Shown: positions 7,091 through 15,525 of the stretch, piece after piece
How positions within the stretch are numbered: the stretch's first letter is position 1
Layout of the letters: each line of letters starts with the position of its first letter
NCBI GenBank assembly: GCA_025356435.1
Contig: JANXSY010000228.1
Coordinates: 1 to 35,688, forward strand
Direction of reading: 5' to 3'
From: Isosphaeraceae bacterium
Lineage (GTDB): Bacteria; Planctomycetota; Planctomycetia; Isosphaerales; Isosphaeraceae
Length of the DNA stretch: 35,688 nt
Translations under genes and position numbers: made by a program
The notes under the pieces: generated by a model
The model's database searches: none
Seen by the model: the letters and a program-made list of their open reading frames with translations, nothing else
Told to the model about the DNA's origin: nothing

Positions 7091-9435
7091 ACGCCAAGCC
7101 GACGTCTCCGCGAGATCCAACCGGCCGCCGTCGCGACCGCCACGAGTGTCCAGACGCTCGCGGTCGTGATGCAGCCGATCCGATAAGATTCGGGATAGAA
7201 CTCCAACGTGACGGCATGAGTTCCTTCCCGGAGCGGGACGCCGCGAAACAGAAAGTCGGCGCGGAGGATCGGGGTCGTCCGGCCGTCGACGGTCGCGGTC
7301 CAGCCCGGATACCACGGGTCGGTCAGGACGAGCAGGCCGGGGCCGTCGGCTTCGATCTCGATCCGGTTGGGCTTGTACGAGCAGATCGAAACCGGGCGGG
7401 AGGTCCCCTGCCCTGCCCCGAGTCCGAGCGGGACGGGCGACTCGATCAGGGCGACCTGGCGGAAGTCGGTCGAGGTCATCGCGCGGACGAGGGCGGGGCG
7501 ATCGTCGGGAAGGCGGGCCACGGCCGGCACGACGAAGGCTCTCGGGAAGGCGTCGGGGTTTTCGAGCACCTCATAAGCGGGTAACACCCGCACGCCGCCC
7601 CGGGCGAAGGTGAAGGCTGAGGGGGTCGGGTCGTCGGCGACCTTTCGCCAGCGCGGGTCGAGGTCAGGGTCGGGCTCGCCGGGCGTCGATCGGAGCGCGG
7701 GGGAAGTCTGCTGCACGAGGAAGCGAACGCCGAGAAGATCGAGGAGCGACTTGTGACGGATCGGGGCGTTGGCCAGACCGTTATAGGGATGCCGGATCGT
7801 TATCGGTTCAGAGACGAGGGCGAGATAGTCTTTATATCGGATGATGTCGAGAGGATTATAGCCGCGCACCTGATGGAGTCCGAGTCTCGTGGCGACGGCC
7901 GGGCTGAGCGGCGTGCTCGACTGGTGATCCGGCAGGCTCCGGTCGAGCACGCGGTCGAGCGGCCCGGAGTGCTCGGCGACGTGGCGTGCTGAGGCCGTCG
8001 GCGCGAGGATTTCAGCGAGCCGGCATGTTTGTACATGCGGCCACGTCTGCGCGACGAGGTCGATCAGGAGGATCGCGACCCAGCCGACGCGCCGGCCGAT
8101 CGTCCCGAGGTCGGATCCGACCAGCCACCGGGCGAGCGGGACCGTGACGAGCAGGCTGAACCAGTACGGATGCGGCCGAATATTGCGGACGCCCATCGAG
8201 GCCGCCGCGACCACGAGGATGACGAGCGAGATCGAGGCCGCGATCGTGAAGATGCGACGCGCCTTCACCCTTGCATTGAGTGATAGACTGGGCCGGTCGA
8301 GGAGGGCCTGGGTGACGAGTCCCGCGAGTTCGGCGATCGGGAGGGCCGCGATGAGGTACATCCGCGACGGTTGGCGGAACATCCGGAAGACCGGCAGGTC
8401 CTGGAAGAGGACCGCCCCCCCAAGCGCGAAGACGGTGAGGGCGATGACGATCCCAAGTGCCCACCCGGCCCGGCGTCGCGCGGGGCCGGTCGTCACGACC
8501 AGGGCCACTGAGGCGACGGCGATCCAGACCACCCCGATCCCGCTTCTCGGCTCCCAACTGATGACGGGCCGCACGCCGTCGGGCGACGGTCCGATCGTCC
8601 TCAGCAGCGTCCGGAGCGAGAGCGAGGGGCTTTCGGGAATCCCCCCGATCCCCCGGCTCGCGAGGGAAGCCGATTCGAGGCTGGGAAGGAGCTGGCCGGC
8701 GGCGATCGCCGCGCCAATCACGGCGGTCAGCAGGCCGAAACCGACCCATCGGGCGAGAGCGGAACGACTATTCGGTGAGCGTCCAGCGTCCTGAGCGAAA
8801 GGAAACGTCCGGATTGCGATAAACATCCCTGAGTAGAGCGTAAGCTGCGGATGGGCCGAGAGGGCGAGCAGGCCGAATGCGACGCCGGACCAGGTCGCGG
8901 CCAGGAGCGAACGTGTGCGGTTGGCGCGATCGAGGCCGAGCAGGGTCCAGGGAAGCCAGGCGAGGCCGACGAAGGCGTAATGGCCGGCGAGGGTGAGATG
9001 GAGCATCCACTTGCCGGCGAACATGAACCCAACGGCCGATACGATCGCAGCGGTCGGGCCGAGGCCGGTCGAGCGGGCATAGACATACATCCCCCACCCC
9101 GCGAGGATCACATGCGCCACGATTAGCCAGCTCAGCGCCGGGCCGACGTTCGCCTCGTCGATCCCGAGGAAGATCCAGTGAGGTGGGTAGGAAATGGCAG
9201 CCTGGATGTCGTGGATGAACGGCAGGCCGGCGAACTGGAGCGGGTTCCAGAGCGGCAGCTCGCCCGTCTCTCGCCAGGCGCGGGAGAGGAAGGTTTCCCA
9301 GGGGACGTGCAGGGCGATCAGGTCGGAATGGTCGGCGTAGAGGGTGCGGGACGGGTGAAGCACGAGGCCCGCGAAGAACGCCAGGGCCAGCGCGGCGAGC
9401 AGGCCGAGCGGGGCGAGTCGGCGGGCGATCCTCAT
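7084..9435 (-). CDS. YfhO-like multi-span membrane protein
   Basis: This 783-residue protein begins with a signal-anchor-like helix (APLGLLAALALAFFAGLVL). Its first periplasmic loop, DLIALHVPWETFLSRAWRET, then LPLWNPLQFAGLPF, is typical of the YfhO family (GT-C-like glycosyltransferase relatives). About ten to twelve hydrophobic segments follow through residue ~490. A large soluble region (~500-745) ends with the characteristic YPGWTATVDGRTTPILRADF...FRGVPLREGTH, and a final membrane helix precedes a basic tail (SRRRRLGVS). YfhO in Bacillus helps glycosylate lipoteichoic acid; in planctomycetes the substrate is unknown, but a lipid-linked sugar donor is plausible. The stop lies at the edge of the gene fragment on the other strand. 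The ATG at 9435 fits the signal-anchor start. Confidence 0.85.
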   Translation of the reverse strand: MRIARRLAPLGLLAALALAFFAGLVLHPSRTLYADHSDLIALHVPWETFLSRAWRETGELPLWNPLQFAGLPFIHDIQAAISYPPHWIFLGIDEANVGPALSWLIVAHVILAGWGMYVYARSTGLGPTAAIVSAVGFMFAGKWMLHLTLAGHYAFVGLAWLPWTLLGLDRANRTRSLLAATWSGVAFGLLALSAHPQLTLYSGMFIAIRTFPFAQDAGRSPNSRSALARWVGFGLLTAVIGAAIAAGQLLPSLESASLASRGIGGIPESPSLSLRTLLRTIGPSPDGVRPVISWEPRSGIGVVWIAVASVALVVTTGPARRRAGWALGIVIALTVFALGGAVLFQDLPVFRMFRQPSRMYLIAALPIAELAGLVTQALLDRPSLSLNARVKARRIFTIAASISLVILVVAAASMGVRNIRPHPYWFSLLVTVPLARWLVGSDLGTIGRRVGWVAILLIDLVAQTWPHVQTCRLAEILAPTASARHVAEHSGPLDRVLDRSLPDHQSSTPLSPAVATRLGLHQVRGYNPLDIIRYKDYLALVSEPITIRHPYNGLANAPIRHKSLLDLLGVRFLVQQTSPALRSTPGEPDPDLDPRWRKVADDPTPSAFTFARGGVRVLPAYEVLENPDAFPRAFVVPAVARLPDDRPALVRAMTSTDFRQVALIESPVPLGLGAGQGTSRPVSICSYKPNRIEIEADGPGLLVLTDPWYPGWTATVDGRTTPILRADFLFRGVPLREGTHAVTLEFYPESYRIGCITTASVWTLVAVATAAGWISRRRRLGVS

Positions 9436-9698
9436 GCGGTGTCTTCTCCGAGCCTTTGACCAAGGCCGGCAAGATAGCCGGGTCGGCTCGATCGTGCAAC
9501 GTGGGCCTGGTCAATGGGCTGATCGTTGTCTGGGAGTTACCAAAGGGCGGAGGCGGGAGCGATCCTCTGCAACCCCTTCTTCAGGCCCGGCGAGAAGGGT
9601 TTCTTCAATGTCACATTTCGCTACAAATTACAATGATAATTTTATTGTTGTTCACAATTATGTAAATTTTGATTTAGTAATGGGGCACTTATGTGAAG
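9436..9698. promoter_or_regulatory. Spacer with an AT-rich tract and an imperfect hairpin
   Basis: This spacer separates the propeller gene from the YfhO-like gene, both leftward. Bases 9607-9690 are strikingly AT-rich for this genome, with TAATTT/ATTATG-like repeats. An imperfect hairpin has arms AACCCCTTCT (9571-9580) and AGAAGGGTTT (9593-9602), with one mismatch. It could end transcription from the propeller gene or belong to the leader of the YfhO-like gene. No T-run follows it on the minus strand, so a classical terminator is not clear. Confidence 0.4.
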
Positions 9699-10580
9699 TC
9701 ATTCGACACGAACGGCGACAGCCTCGACATGATGCTCGCTTTTATAGACCTGCGTCCAGGCGACGGCGTCGTCCGAGCGGAATAGCCGCCCGCGCCAGCT
9801 CGCGCCGATGAAGTGGCCGCGCCCGAAGGCTGCGATCAGGGGGGCGTCGCGGTTTGGACGCTTCGTCCAGGTCCGGCCGTCGGGCGAGATGTAGGTCGCC
9901 CCCATGCCGACGGCGACGAAGCGGTCGCCCGCCCAGATGACCGAGTTGAGGTGTTCGCCCTCCTCGCCACGGAGCGGACTCGACCACTTGAGGCCGTCGT
10001 CGCTCATCATTCGCAGCCCATGCAGGCCAACGCCGACGTAAACATCTCTGCCGAATGTGACATCAACGAGTGTGTCGATCGCTTTCACGTCCGGCGTATC
10101 GACCCATTTCAGGCCGTCGTCGGACGACGCGCGCCGGCCCCTGTCTCCGACAGCGACGAACTTGCCGTGGCCGAACGCAAGCCGTCGGAGGATATTCTTG
10201 CCCGCGAGCGGGATCGAGTCGCTCCAGGTGACGCCGTCGGGCGAGGTCAGGCCAATCGGGCTCGAACCGCCGACCGAGCCGGGGTCTCCGCCGAGCGCGA
10301 GGAAGGACCCTTTGCCAAATCCGAGTGCCCGCAGATAGGCCGAATATCGAGCGTCTCTCTTGCCGGTCTGCCAGTTCGTGCCGTCTGGTGATGACGCGAA
10401 GATATTATCACCGCCGTAAGAGCCAACGGCGACGACCCGCCCGTTGCCGAACGCCACCGCTCGATAGACTTCCCCCTCTTTGCCCGTCGCGACGACCTTC
10501 CAGTTCGAGCCGTCGTCCGAGGCCAGCCGAATCCCGTGGTGTCCCACAGCGAAAAACCGAGGCAAGGCCGGTTCTATCAT
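9699..10580 (-). CDS. SPDG..W-repeat β-propeller-like protein
   Basis: This 293-residue protein is built almost entirely of about seven repeats of roughly 40 residues. Each has a strand like F-G-x-G-x-F/V-V-A-V-G followed by a turn S-x-D-G-x-x-W (ASDDGSNWKVV, SSPDGTNWQTG, TSPDGVTWSDS, ASSDDGLKWVDT, MSDDGLKWSSP, ISPDGRTWTKR, RSDDAVAWTQV). These turns resemble Asp-box/BNR turns and predict a β-propeller. No signal peptide is visible at the ATG at 10580, although relatives I recall are exported; the start could therefore be misplaced or the protein cytoplasmic. It sits 28 bases downstream of the DUF1552 gene and probably shares its transcript. No catalytic residues are recognisable; a binding or scaffold role is inference. 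Confidence 0.7.
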   Translation of the reverse strand: MIEPALPRFFAVGHHGIRLASDDGSNWKVVATGKEGEVYRAVAFGNGRVVAVGSYGGDNIFASSPDGTNWQTGKRDARYSAYLRALGFGKGSFLALGGDPGSVGGSSPIGLTSPDGVTWSDSIPLAGKNILRRLAFGHGKFVAVGDRGRRASSDDGLKWVDTPDVKAIDTLVDVTFGRDVYVGVGLHGLRMMSDDGLKWSSPLRGEEGEHLNSVIWAGDRFVAVGMGATYISPDGRTWTKRPNRDAPLIAAFGRGHFIGASWRGRLFRSDDAVAWTQVYKSEHHVEAVAVRVE

Positions 10581-10608
10581 CGTATTTCGATCCGATCACG
10601 CCTGAATT

Positions 10609-12045
10609 CTAGACCAGACCCGGCAGCCGCCCGCGATACGAACCCGCGAAGCTCGATGTCTGTGAGTCGCCAAACGATTCGGCCTTGATGCCCATGAGGT
10701 TGAGCATCTCGACATACAAGTTTGAGACCGGGGCCTTTTTCTCGTAGACGAGATGTCGGCCCGGCTTCAGTGCCCCGCCGCCACGACCGGCGAGCAGCAC
10801 GGGGTAGTCGCCCTGGCCGTGGCCGCCATCGGCCATGTAGGAGGTGTAGAGGATCACGCTGTTGTCGAGCAGCGACGACCCGCCCTCGTCGATCGCTTTC
10901 ATCTTGCGGATCATCTCAGCGAACAGGCTGGTGTACCACGCGTGGATCTGCCTGCACGCCTCGCGAGCGATCGGGTCGGCGTCTTCAGGACGGCTCGAAT
11001 TGCCCTGGTGTTCGAGCGTGTGGCAGTGTCGCTCATAGCCCACCGTTACCACCCCAGGAAACATGCAATCGTCGCTTCCCGCCGCGAAGGTGACGACGCG
11101 GGTCGTGTCGGTCTGGAAGGCCAAGACCATCAGGTCGGACATCACGCGGATGTAGTCGGCGTGCTTCTCGGGGTCCTGGTCGATCGGACGGGTGATCTCC
11201 CAGATTGGCACCCCTTCACGCGGGAGATTCGCGGGCATGTTCAACCGAGATGGGCCGGGCGAGGCGAGGTCGAGCAGTTCCTGCTGGTGACGGGCCTCGA
11301 TGAACGCGATCCGTTTCTCGACCTCACGCACCGATTCGAGATAGCCGTCGAGCGTCCGCCGATCGCCCTGGCCCAGCTCGCGGCGTAAACCCTTCGACTG
11401 GGCCAGCACGAGGTCGATCACGCTCCGGTCTTCGGAGTCTGCCGCCGGCTTGCTCGCGTTCGAGGTGGAAGTGGAAGTCGCCGAGCGTTGCGACCAATTC
11501 GGTGCGACCGGCTTACGGCCCCGGAACATCCGTTCGAAGACGAGCCGGGGATTTCCTTCGAACGGCACCGCGACCTCGGGCGAGCGGAACGAATACTGGT
11601 TTGCGAGCAGCCCGAGTTCGAGCGAGGGCAGCAGCGTCTGGCTGCCAAGCGCCCGCGCGGCAGCCTGGTCGACAGAGACCCCGGCGTAGAACTTGCCCCC
11701 CTCTTTCTTAACGAAGTCGGCCCCGGTGAGATGCTTGAACGCGCAATGTTCATGCGCGTTCACGTTATCGCATCGGCCTGACTGCGAGAGTCCTGAGATC
11801 GCGATCAGGTCGCCCTTGTCGGCCTCAAGGGGGCGCAGGATCGACGGCAAGGCCCCGAGCGGCCCCGGGCCTCCTGGCCGCCACGATTCAAGCACCGTGC
11901 CGCCCGTGACGCTGAAGATTCCCATCCGGACCGGCGGCCTGGCCGACACCCCCGCCTTTGCGCGAGGCGTCATCGCTTCGAGCAACGGCAGAGCCATCGT
12001 CGCGCCGACCGATCGGAGAAGCATTCGTCGATTGATCGTCTTCAA
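10609..12045 (-). CDS. DUF1552 family protein with twin-arginine signal
   Basis: This is a 478-residue protein. The N-terminus NRRMLLRSVGATMALPLLEA followed by AKA is a Tat-type signal with twin Arg, hydrophobic core and an Ala-x-Ala cleavage site. The body has the DUF1552 signatures, including PVRMGIFSVTGGTVLESWRP, GLSQSGRCDNVNAHEH, SVDQAAARALGSQTLLPSLE, and TRVVTFAAGSDDCMFPGV. The family is abundant in planctomycetes and usually encoded directly after a DUF1592-type cytochrome protein, as here: its TTG start overlaps the upstream stop by four bases (TTGA). Folding inside the cell before Tat export suggests a cofactor-bearing or complex-forming protein. The biochemical function is unknown. 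The C-terminus (LLDNSVILYTSYMADGGHG) resembles alkaline-phosphatase-fold DUF1501-like proteins. Confidence 0.92.
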   Translation of the reverse strand: MKTINRRMLLRSVGATMALPLLEAMTPRAKAGVSARPPVRMGIFSVTGGTVLESWRPGGPGPLGALPSILRPLEADKGDLIAISGLSQSGRCDNVNAHEHCAFKHLTGADFVKKEGGKFYAGVSVDQAAARALGSQTLLPSLELGLLANQYSFRSPEVAVPFEGNPRLVFERMFRGRKPVAPNWSQRSATSTSTSNASKPAADSEDRSVIDLVLAQSKGLRRELGQGDRRTLDGYLESVREVEKRIAFIEARHQQELLDLASPGPSRLNMPANLPREGVPIWEITRPIDQDPEKHADYIRVMSDLMVLAFQTDTTRVVTFAAGSDDCMFPGVVTVGYERHCHTLEHQGNSSRPEDADPIAREACRQIHAWYTSLFAEMIRKMKAIDEGGSSLLDNSVILYTSYMADGGHGQGDYPVLLAGRGGGALKPGRHLVYEKKAPVSNLYVEMLNLMGIKAESFGDSQTSSFAGSYRGRLPGLV

Positions 12046-14429
12046 GGGAGGCTCTTCCGATAGAGGAACGGGTCGCTCGTGACGATGCCCGAGATCAAGG
12101 CTGAGAACCGGTGCCCGTCGCGGTCCAGCGAGGCGGCGACTGCGTCGACGGTGGTCTCGTCATAAGAGTCGAGTTCGCGGCCGATCGCGTAGATGAGTGC
12201 CTGCTCGACGAGGTTCCGCTCGAACTGGTCTTTGCGGGCGAGCAGCAGCCGTTTGAGTTCGCCGACGCCCTTGAACGACTCGCCGGTCGGCAGCACGCCC
12301 GCGTTGTCGAGCGGCTTGCCGCGATCGTCGGCGCGGCGGATTCCGACAGCGTTGAAGTCTTCAAGCGCGTACCCGAGCGGATCCATCTTCTTGTGGCAAC
12401 CCGCGCATGACGGCCGGCTCGCATGCATCGCCATCTTCTCGCGGAAGGTCTTCGGTTCCTTGCCCTTTTCCTCGTCCTTGAACATCCCCGCGTCGGCCGG
12501 CGGTGGCGCGGGGGGCGTGCCGAGGATCACTTCGAGCACCCATTTGCCCCGCATCGTCGGGCTGGTCCGCGAGGTGTGCGAGGTCAAGGCCAGCACGCTG
12601 CCCATTCCCAGCAGGCCGCCCCGGCCCGTCTCGGGTCTGAGCGACACCCGTCGCAATTCTTTACCGGAGACCGCAGGCAGCTTGTAATATCTGGCGAGTT
12701 CTTCATTCAAGTAAGTGTAGTCGGCGTCGAGCAGTTCGATGACGCTCCGGTCCTCGACCCGGAGTCCGTCGAAGAAGGCCGCCGTCTCGTCGTAGAGGGC
12801 CTTGCGGATCTCGGGGTTGAACTCGGGGAAGAACTCGGTGCTCGGTCGCGCGGAGGGGAGGCGACGGACCTGGAGCCAGGACGCCGCGAACCCTTCGGTC
12901 AAGGCGTGAGCTTTCGAGTGTGCCAGCATTCTACGCACCTGTTGATCGAGCACCGTCCCGTCTTCAACCCCCCACGCCTCGAGCTCGGCGAGGTTGCCGT
13001 GCTGTCCTCTTGGGGTCAGGACGCGGAGGTATCGGACCGGCCCAGGCGGCGTCACGTCGCGGCGGATCATGGCCCGGCCGGAGTGTTTGTCGATGGTGAA
13101 AAGCTCGATCACGCCCAACTTGAACTCGGGGTCATTCGACGCCTGGGCCTTGCCGCCGACGAGGGCCTGCTCTGCGTCGGCCCTCGCGGCGAGTCGAACC
13201 TGGGCCACGACGCGAGGCCGGCCGAGGTCGATCCCCACCCAGCTTGCGTCGGGATCTGCGCCTTCATAATGGGTCAGCCGGTCGCCGTCGATCGCGGCCT
13301 CGCGGGTGTGCTCGCGGTCGTTCGGCCGGGGCGGCGTGCCGATCGCTTTCGACGGGAGCCGGGTCGGCTCGGCGGAGGGTCCGGGGGTGGAGAGACGGCC
13401 CCGGTCGGCGAGGTCCACTAGGATCTCGTCGGGCATGCTCGACCAGAGGAAATACGACAGCCGCGCGGCGAGTTCATAGTCGTCAACCCGGTGGACAGCC
13501 CCCGCCCCCTGCGGGTCGCGCTCGATCCGGAACAGGAACCGGGGCGAGACGAGCACCGCCTTGAGCATCAGCCGGACCGAACCGACATAGCCCAGGCCCT
13601 TCGCCGTCGCGCGGTCATGGACCCGCATCAGGTCGTCAACCTCGGCGTCGATCGGTGGTCGTCGATAGGCCCGGCGGAGGAACGTGGCGATGATCCGCCG
13701 CGCGGCAACTGGTTGGGAGAGGCCGTCGGGCGGCTTGATCTCGTCGTCGGGCTTCCGCCACGAATAGGGCTTCACGAGGAACATGGCCTCGCGAGTTGCC
13801 CTCGCGCGCTCAGAGATCGAGCCATCGACGTTCGAGTTCAGCTCGGTATGGAAGAGGTGGTCGAGAATCTTGTCGGCACTGGCGAAATACTTGTCGAGCA
13901 GCGCGGGGGGGATGTCGAGCGTGGCGGCGAGGTTACCGAACCCCTGGCCCGAGTCGCGGTCGTCGGGCATGCCGACGCTCGACGCCGCGTCGTACTCGAA
14001 GCCAAAGAGGTCGCGCACCGTGTTGTTGTATTCAACCAGGCTCAGGCGACGGATCGGCGATGGGCCGGGGTCGCGTTCATTGCCCGCGTTCCGGCCTGGA
14101 GCGGTCGCCCCTTTGAGCCAGCCGACGAGCCCCTCACGCACCCCGTCGGGGAGCGGCTTCTCGCCCGCCGGGGGCATCTCCTCGGCCTCGACCTGCGCGA
14201 GCGTTTTCCGCCAGACCTTGCGGGATCGGCGGAGCGAGTCGAGGTCGCGGATCGCCGATAGATCGACGCCCCCCTTCGGGTCTTTCGCACCGTGGCACCG
14301 CAGGCAATGCGTGGCGAGCACCGGGCGGACCTTCTGATCGAAGTCACGCCAACGGGCGTCCTCACCGAGCGCGACGCCCGGGGCGAAGAGCAGGAGGAGC
14401 GGCCAGATTCGGCACGGGAGACCCTTCAC
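12042..14429 (-). CDS. DUF1587/1595/1592/1588/1585 cytochrome-type protein with inserted discoidin-like domain
   Basis: This is a 795-residue exported protein, with GTG start and signal peptide ~1-22. A haem-c-type CLRCHG motif lies near residue 42 in a PSCyt1-like region. The domains then run in order: DUF1587 (SLVEYNNTVRDLFGFEYD, ~130-190), DUF1595 (FLRRAYRRPPIDAEVDDLM, ~245-305), DUF1592 start (YELAARLSYFLWSSMPDEIL, ~315-345), an inserted segment (~360-475), the rest of DUF1592 (~480-585), DUF1588 (RGGLLGMGSVLALTSH and a second haem-type SCAGCHKKMDPLG, ~590-685) and DUF1585 (~700-790). The insert reads like a discoidin/F5-8C-type β-sandwich (ASWVGIDLGRPRVVAQVRL; RYLRVLTP) and is probably carbohydrate- or surface-binding. 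Two CxxCH sites imply a c-type cytochrome. It is translationally coupled to DUF1552. The substrate is unknown; polysaccharide-linked redox is a common speculation for this family. Confidence 0.92.
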   Translation of the reverse strand: MKGLPCRIWPLLLLFAPGVALGEDARWRDFDQKVRPVLATHCLRCHGAKDPKGGVDLSAIRDLDSLRRSRKVWRKTLAQVEAEEMPPAGEKPLPDGVREGLVGWLKGATAPGRNAGNERDPGPSPIRRLSLVEYNNTVRDLFGFEYDAASSVGMPDDRDSGQGFGNLAATLDIPPALLDKYFASADKILDHLFHTELNSNVDGSISERARATREAMFLVKPYSWRKPDDEIKPPDGLSQPVAARRIIATFLRRAYRRPPIDAEVDDLMRVHDRATAKGLGYVGSVRLMLKAVLVSPRFLFRIERDPQGAGAVHRVDDYELAARLSYFLWSSMPDEILVDLADRGRLSTPGPSAEPTRLPSKAIGTPPRPNDREHTREAAIDGDRLTHYEGADPDASWVGIDLGRPRVVAQVRLAARADAEQALVGGKAQASNDPEFKLGVIELFTIDKHSGRAMIRRDVTPPGPVRYLRVLTPRGQHGNLAELEAWGVEDGTVLDQQVRRMLAHSKAHALTEGFAASWLQVRRLPSARPSTEFFPEFNPEIRKALYDETAAFFDGLRVEDRSVIELLDADYTYLNEELARYYKLPAVSGKELRRVSLRPETGRGGLLGMGSVLALTSHTSRTSPTMRGKWVLEVILGTPPAPPPADAGMFKDEEKGKEPKTFREKMAMHASRPSCAGCHKKMDPLGYALEDFNAVGIRRADDRGKPLDNAGVLPTGESFKGVGELKRLLLARKDQFERNLVEQALIYAIGRELDSYDETTVDAVAASLDRDGHRFSALISGIVTSDPFLYRKSLP

Positions 14430-14607
14430 CTTGATTTACGTCCTCTAGACGCTTGAATTTTGGCGTAATGAAACGTAAGAGGCGTATCTTTCGCTTGTTG
14501 ACCATGCAATGATGATCGCAAGCGATCAATTCCAGGATACGTCATGGGGAGGAATGTCGCAACCGATCCTCCTCGTGCCGACAAGGACCATCGGATCGAG
14601 GCGGGGT

Positions 14608-15429
14608 TCAAGAGAAGATCAACTTGCGAAACGCCTCGATTGTCGTCCGGGCGGCGGTGTCCGAGTCAGGGAGAGCGAACGCCTCGGCCGAGAGGTATTT
14701 GTCGTAACCGATTGCGCGGAGGGCTGCCACGATCGGGGCGAAGTCAGTGTGTCCGAAACCCGCGGCGCGGCGGTTCGAATCGACGAAGTGGATGTGGCCG
14801 ATGTGACGGCCTCCGGCCCTGAGGGCGTCGGCGACGTTCGTCTCTTCAATGTTCATGTGAAAGAGATCAGCGAGCAGGACGACGTTGTCGGTTGCGAGCG
14901 ATTCGAGCAGGCGGACGCCCGCCTCGATCGTGTTGACCATGTCGGTCTCATAGCGGTTGAGCGGCTCATAGATCAGGGGGACGCGATATTGCCGAGCGTG
15001 CTCGCCCAGTTCATTCAGCGCATCGGCGAGATATCCGGCCGCCGTAGTGTGGTCGACGCCGATGCCGCTCCGCCCCTGCATCGAGCCGATGATCGCCGAC
15101 GCGCCGAAGGAGCCGGCGAGATCAATGATCGAGCGGATGAAGTCGCGGGCCTTGCGGCGGTCGGCAGCGTCGGGCAAGGCGAGGTGGAGCCGATGCTTGA
15201 CCCATCCCGCCCCAGTGCCGACGGCGGCGAGTTCCAGGCCTTGCTCGTCGAGCAGCTTGCGGAGCGTGGGCAAGTCGATCGCTTCGGGGCCGGGCGGGAA
15301 GATCTCGACGGCGTCGAAGCCGAGTTCTTTGGCCCTGCGACAGGACTCGGCGAGATCGTCCCAGAAGACGAACGGACCGCCTCGGGCCTCGGGGACAAGG
15401 CTAATCGTGACGCACGAGCGAATGGCCAT
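14608..15429 (-). CDS. Sugar phosphate isomerase/epimerase-like TIM-barrel protein
   Basis: This is a 273-residue protein of the AP-endonuclease-2/xylose-isomerase-like TIM barrel superfamily. ATG 15429 (MAIRSCVTISLVPEA) is preferred to an upstream start at 15522. Features are FDAVEIFPPGPEAIDLPTLR, GASAIIGSMQGRSG, VPLIYEPLNRYETDMVNTI (likely metal-ligand Glu), NVVLLADLFHMNIEE (Asp/His pair), HIGHIHFVDSNRRA (His), and YDKYLSAEAF (Glu). The ligand set E-D-H-E is preserved, so it is probably an active divalent-metal isomerase. Relatives include hydroxypyruvate isomerase, D-tagatose 3-epimerase-like enzymes and many unassigned planctomycete proteins. It is the last gene of the leftward sugar-acid cluster, 96 bases after the SDR. 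The substrate is inferred to be a keto-sugar or keto-acid related to that pathway. It is too short for mannonate dehydratase UxuA. Confidence 0.82.
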   Translation of the reverse strand: MAIRSCVTISLVPEARGGPFVFWDDLAESCRRAKELGFDAVEIFPPGPEAIDLPTLRKLLDEQGLELAAVGTGAGWVKHRLHLALPDAADRRKARDFIRSIIDLAGSFGASAIIGSMQGRSGIGVDHTTAAGYLADALNELGEHARQYRVPLIYEPLNRYETDMVNTIEAGVRLLESLATDNVVLLADLFHMNIEETNVADALRAGGRHIGHIHFVDSNRRAAGFGHTDFAPIVAALRAIGYDKYLSAEAFALPDSDTAARTTIEAFRKLIFS

Positions 15430-15525
15430 AGTGAGGAATCCCGAATAAGAACTCTTCGCAAATGTACGCAGATACATTCCGTTGTTATTTGATCTGCGTC
15501 GATTGCGGACGATACTCTTCACGCC

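Noticed and set aside
12423-13421. 332-residue + strand frame
   Set aside because: Antisense shadow of the DUF1592-type protein.
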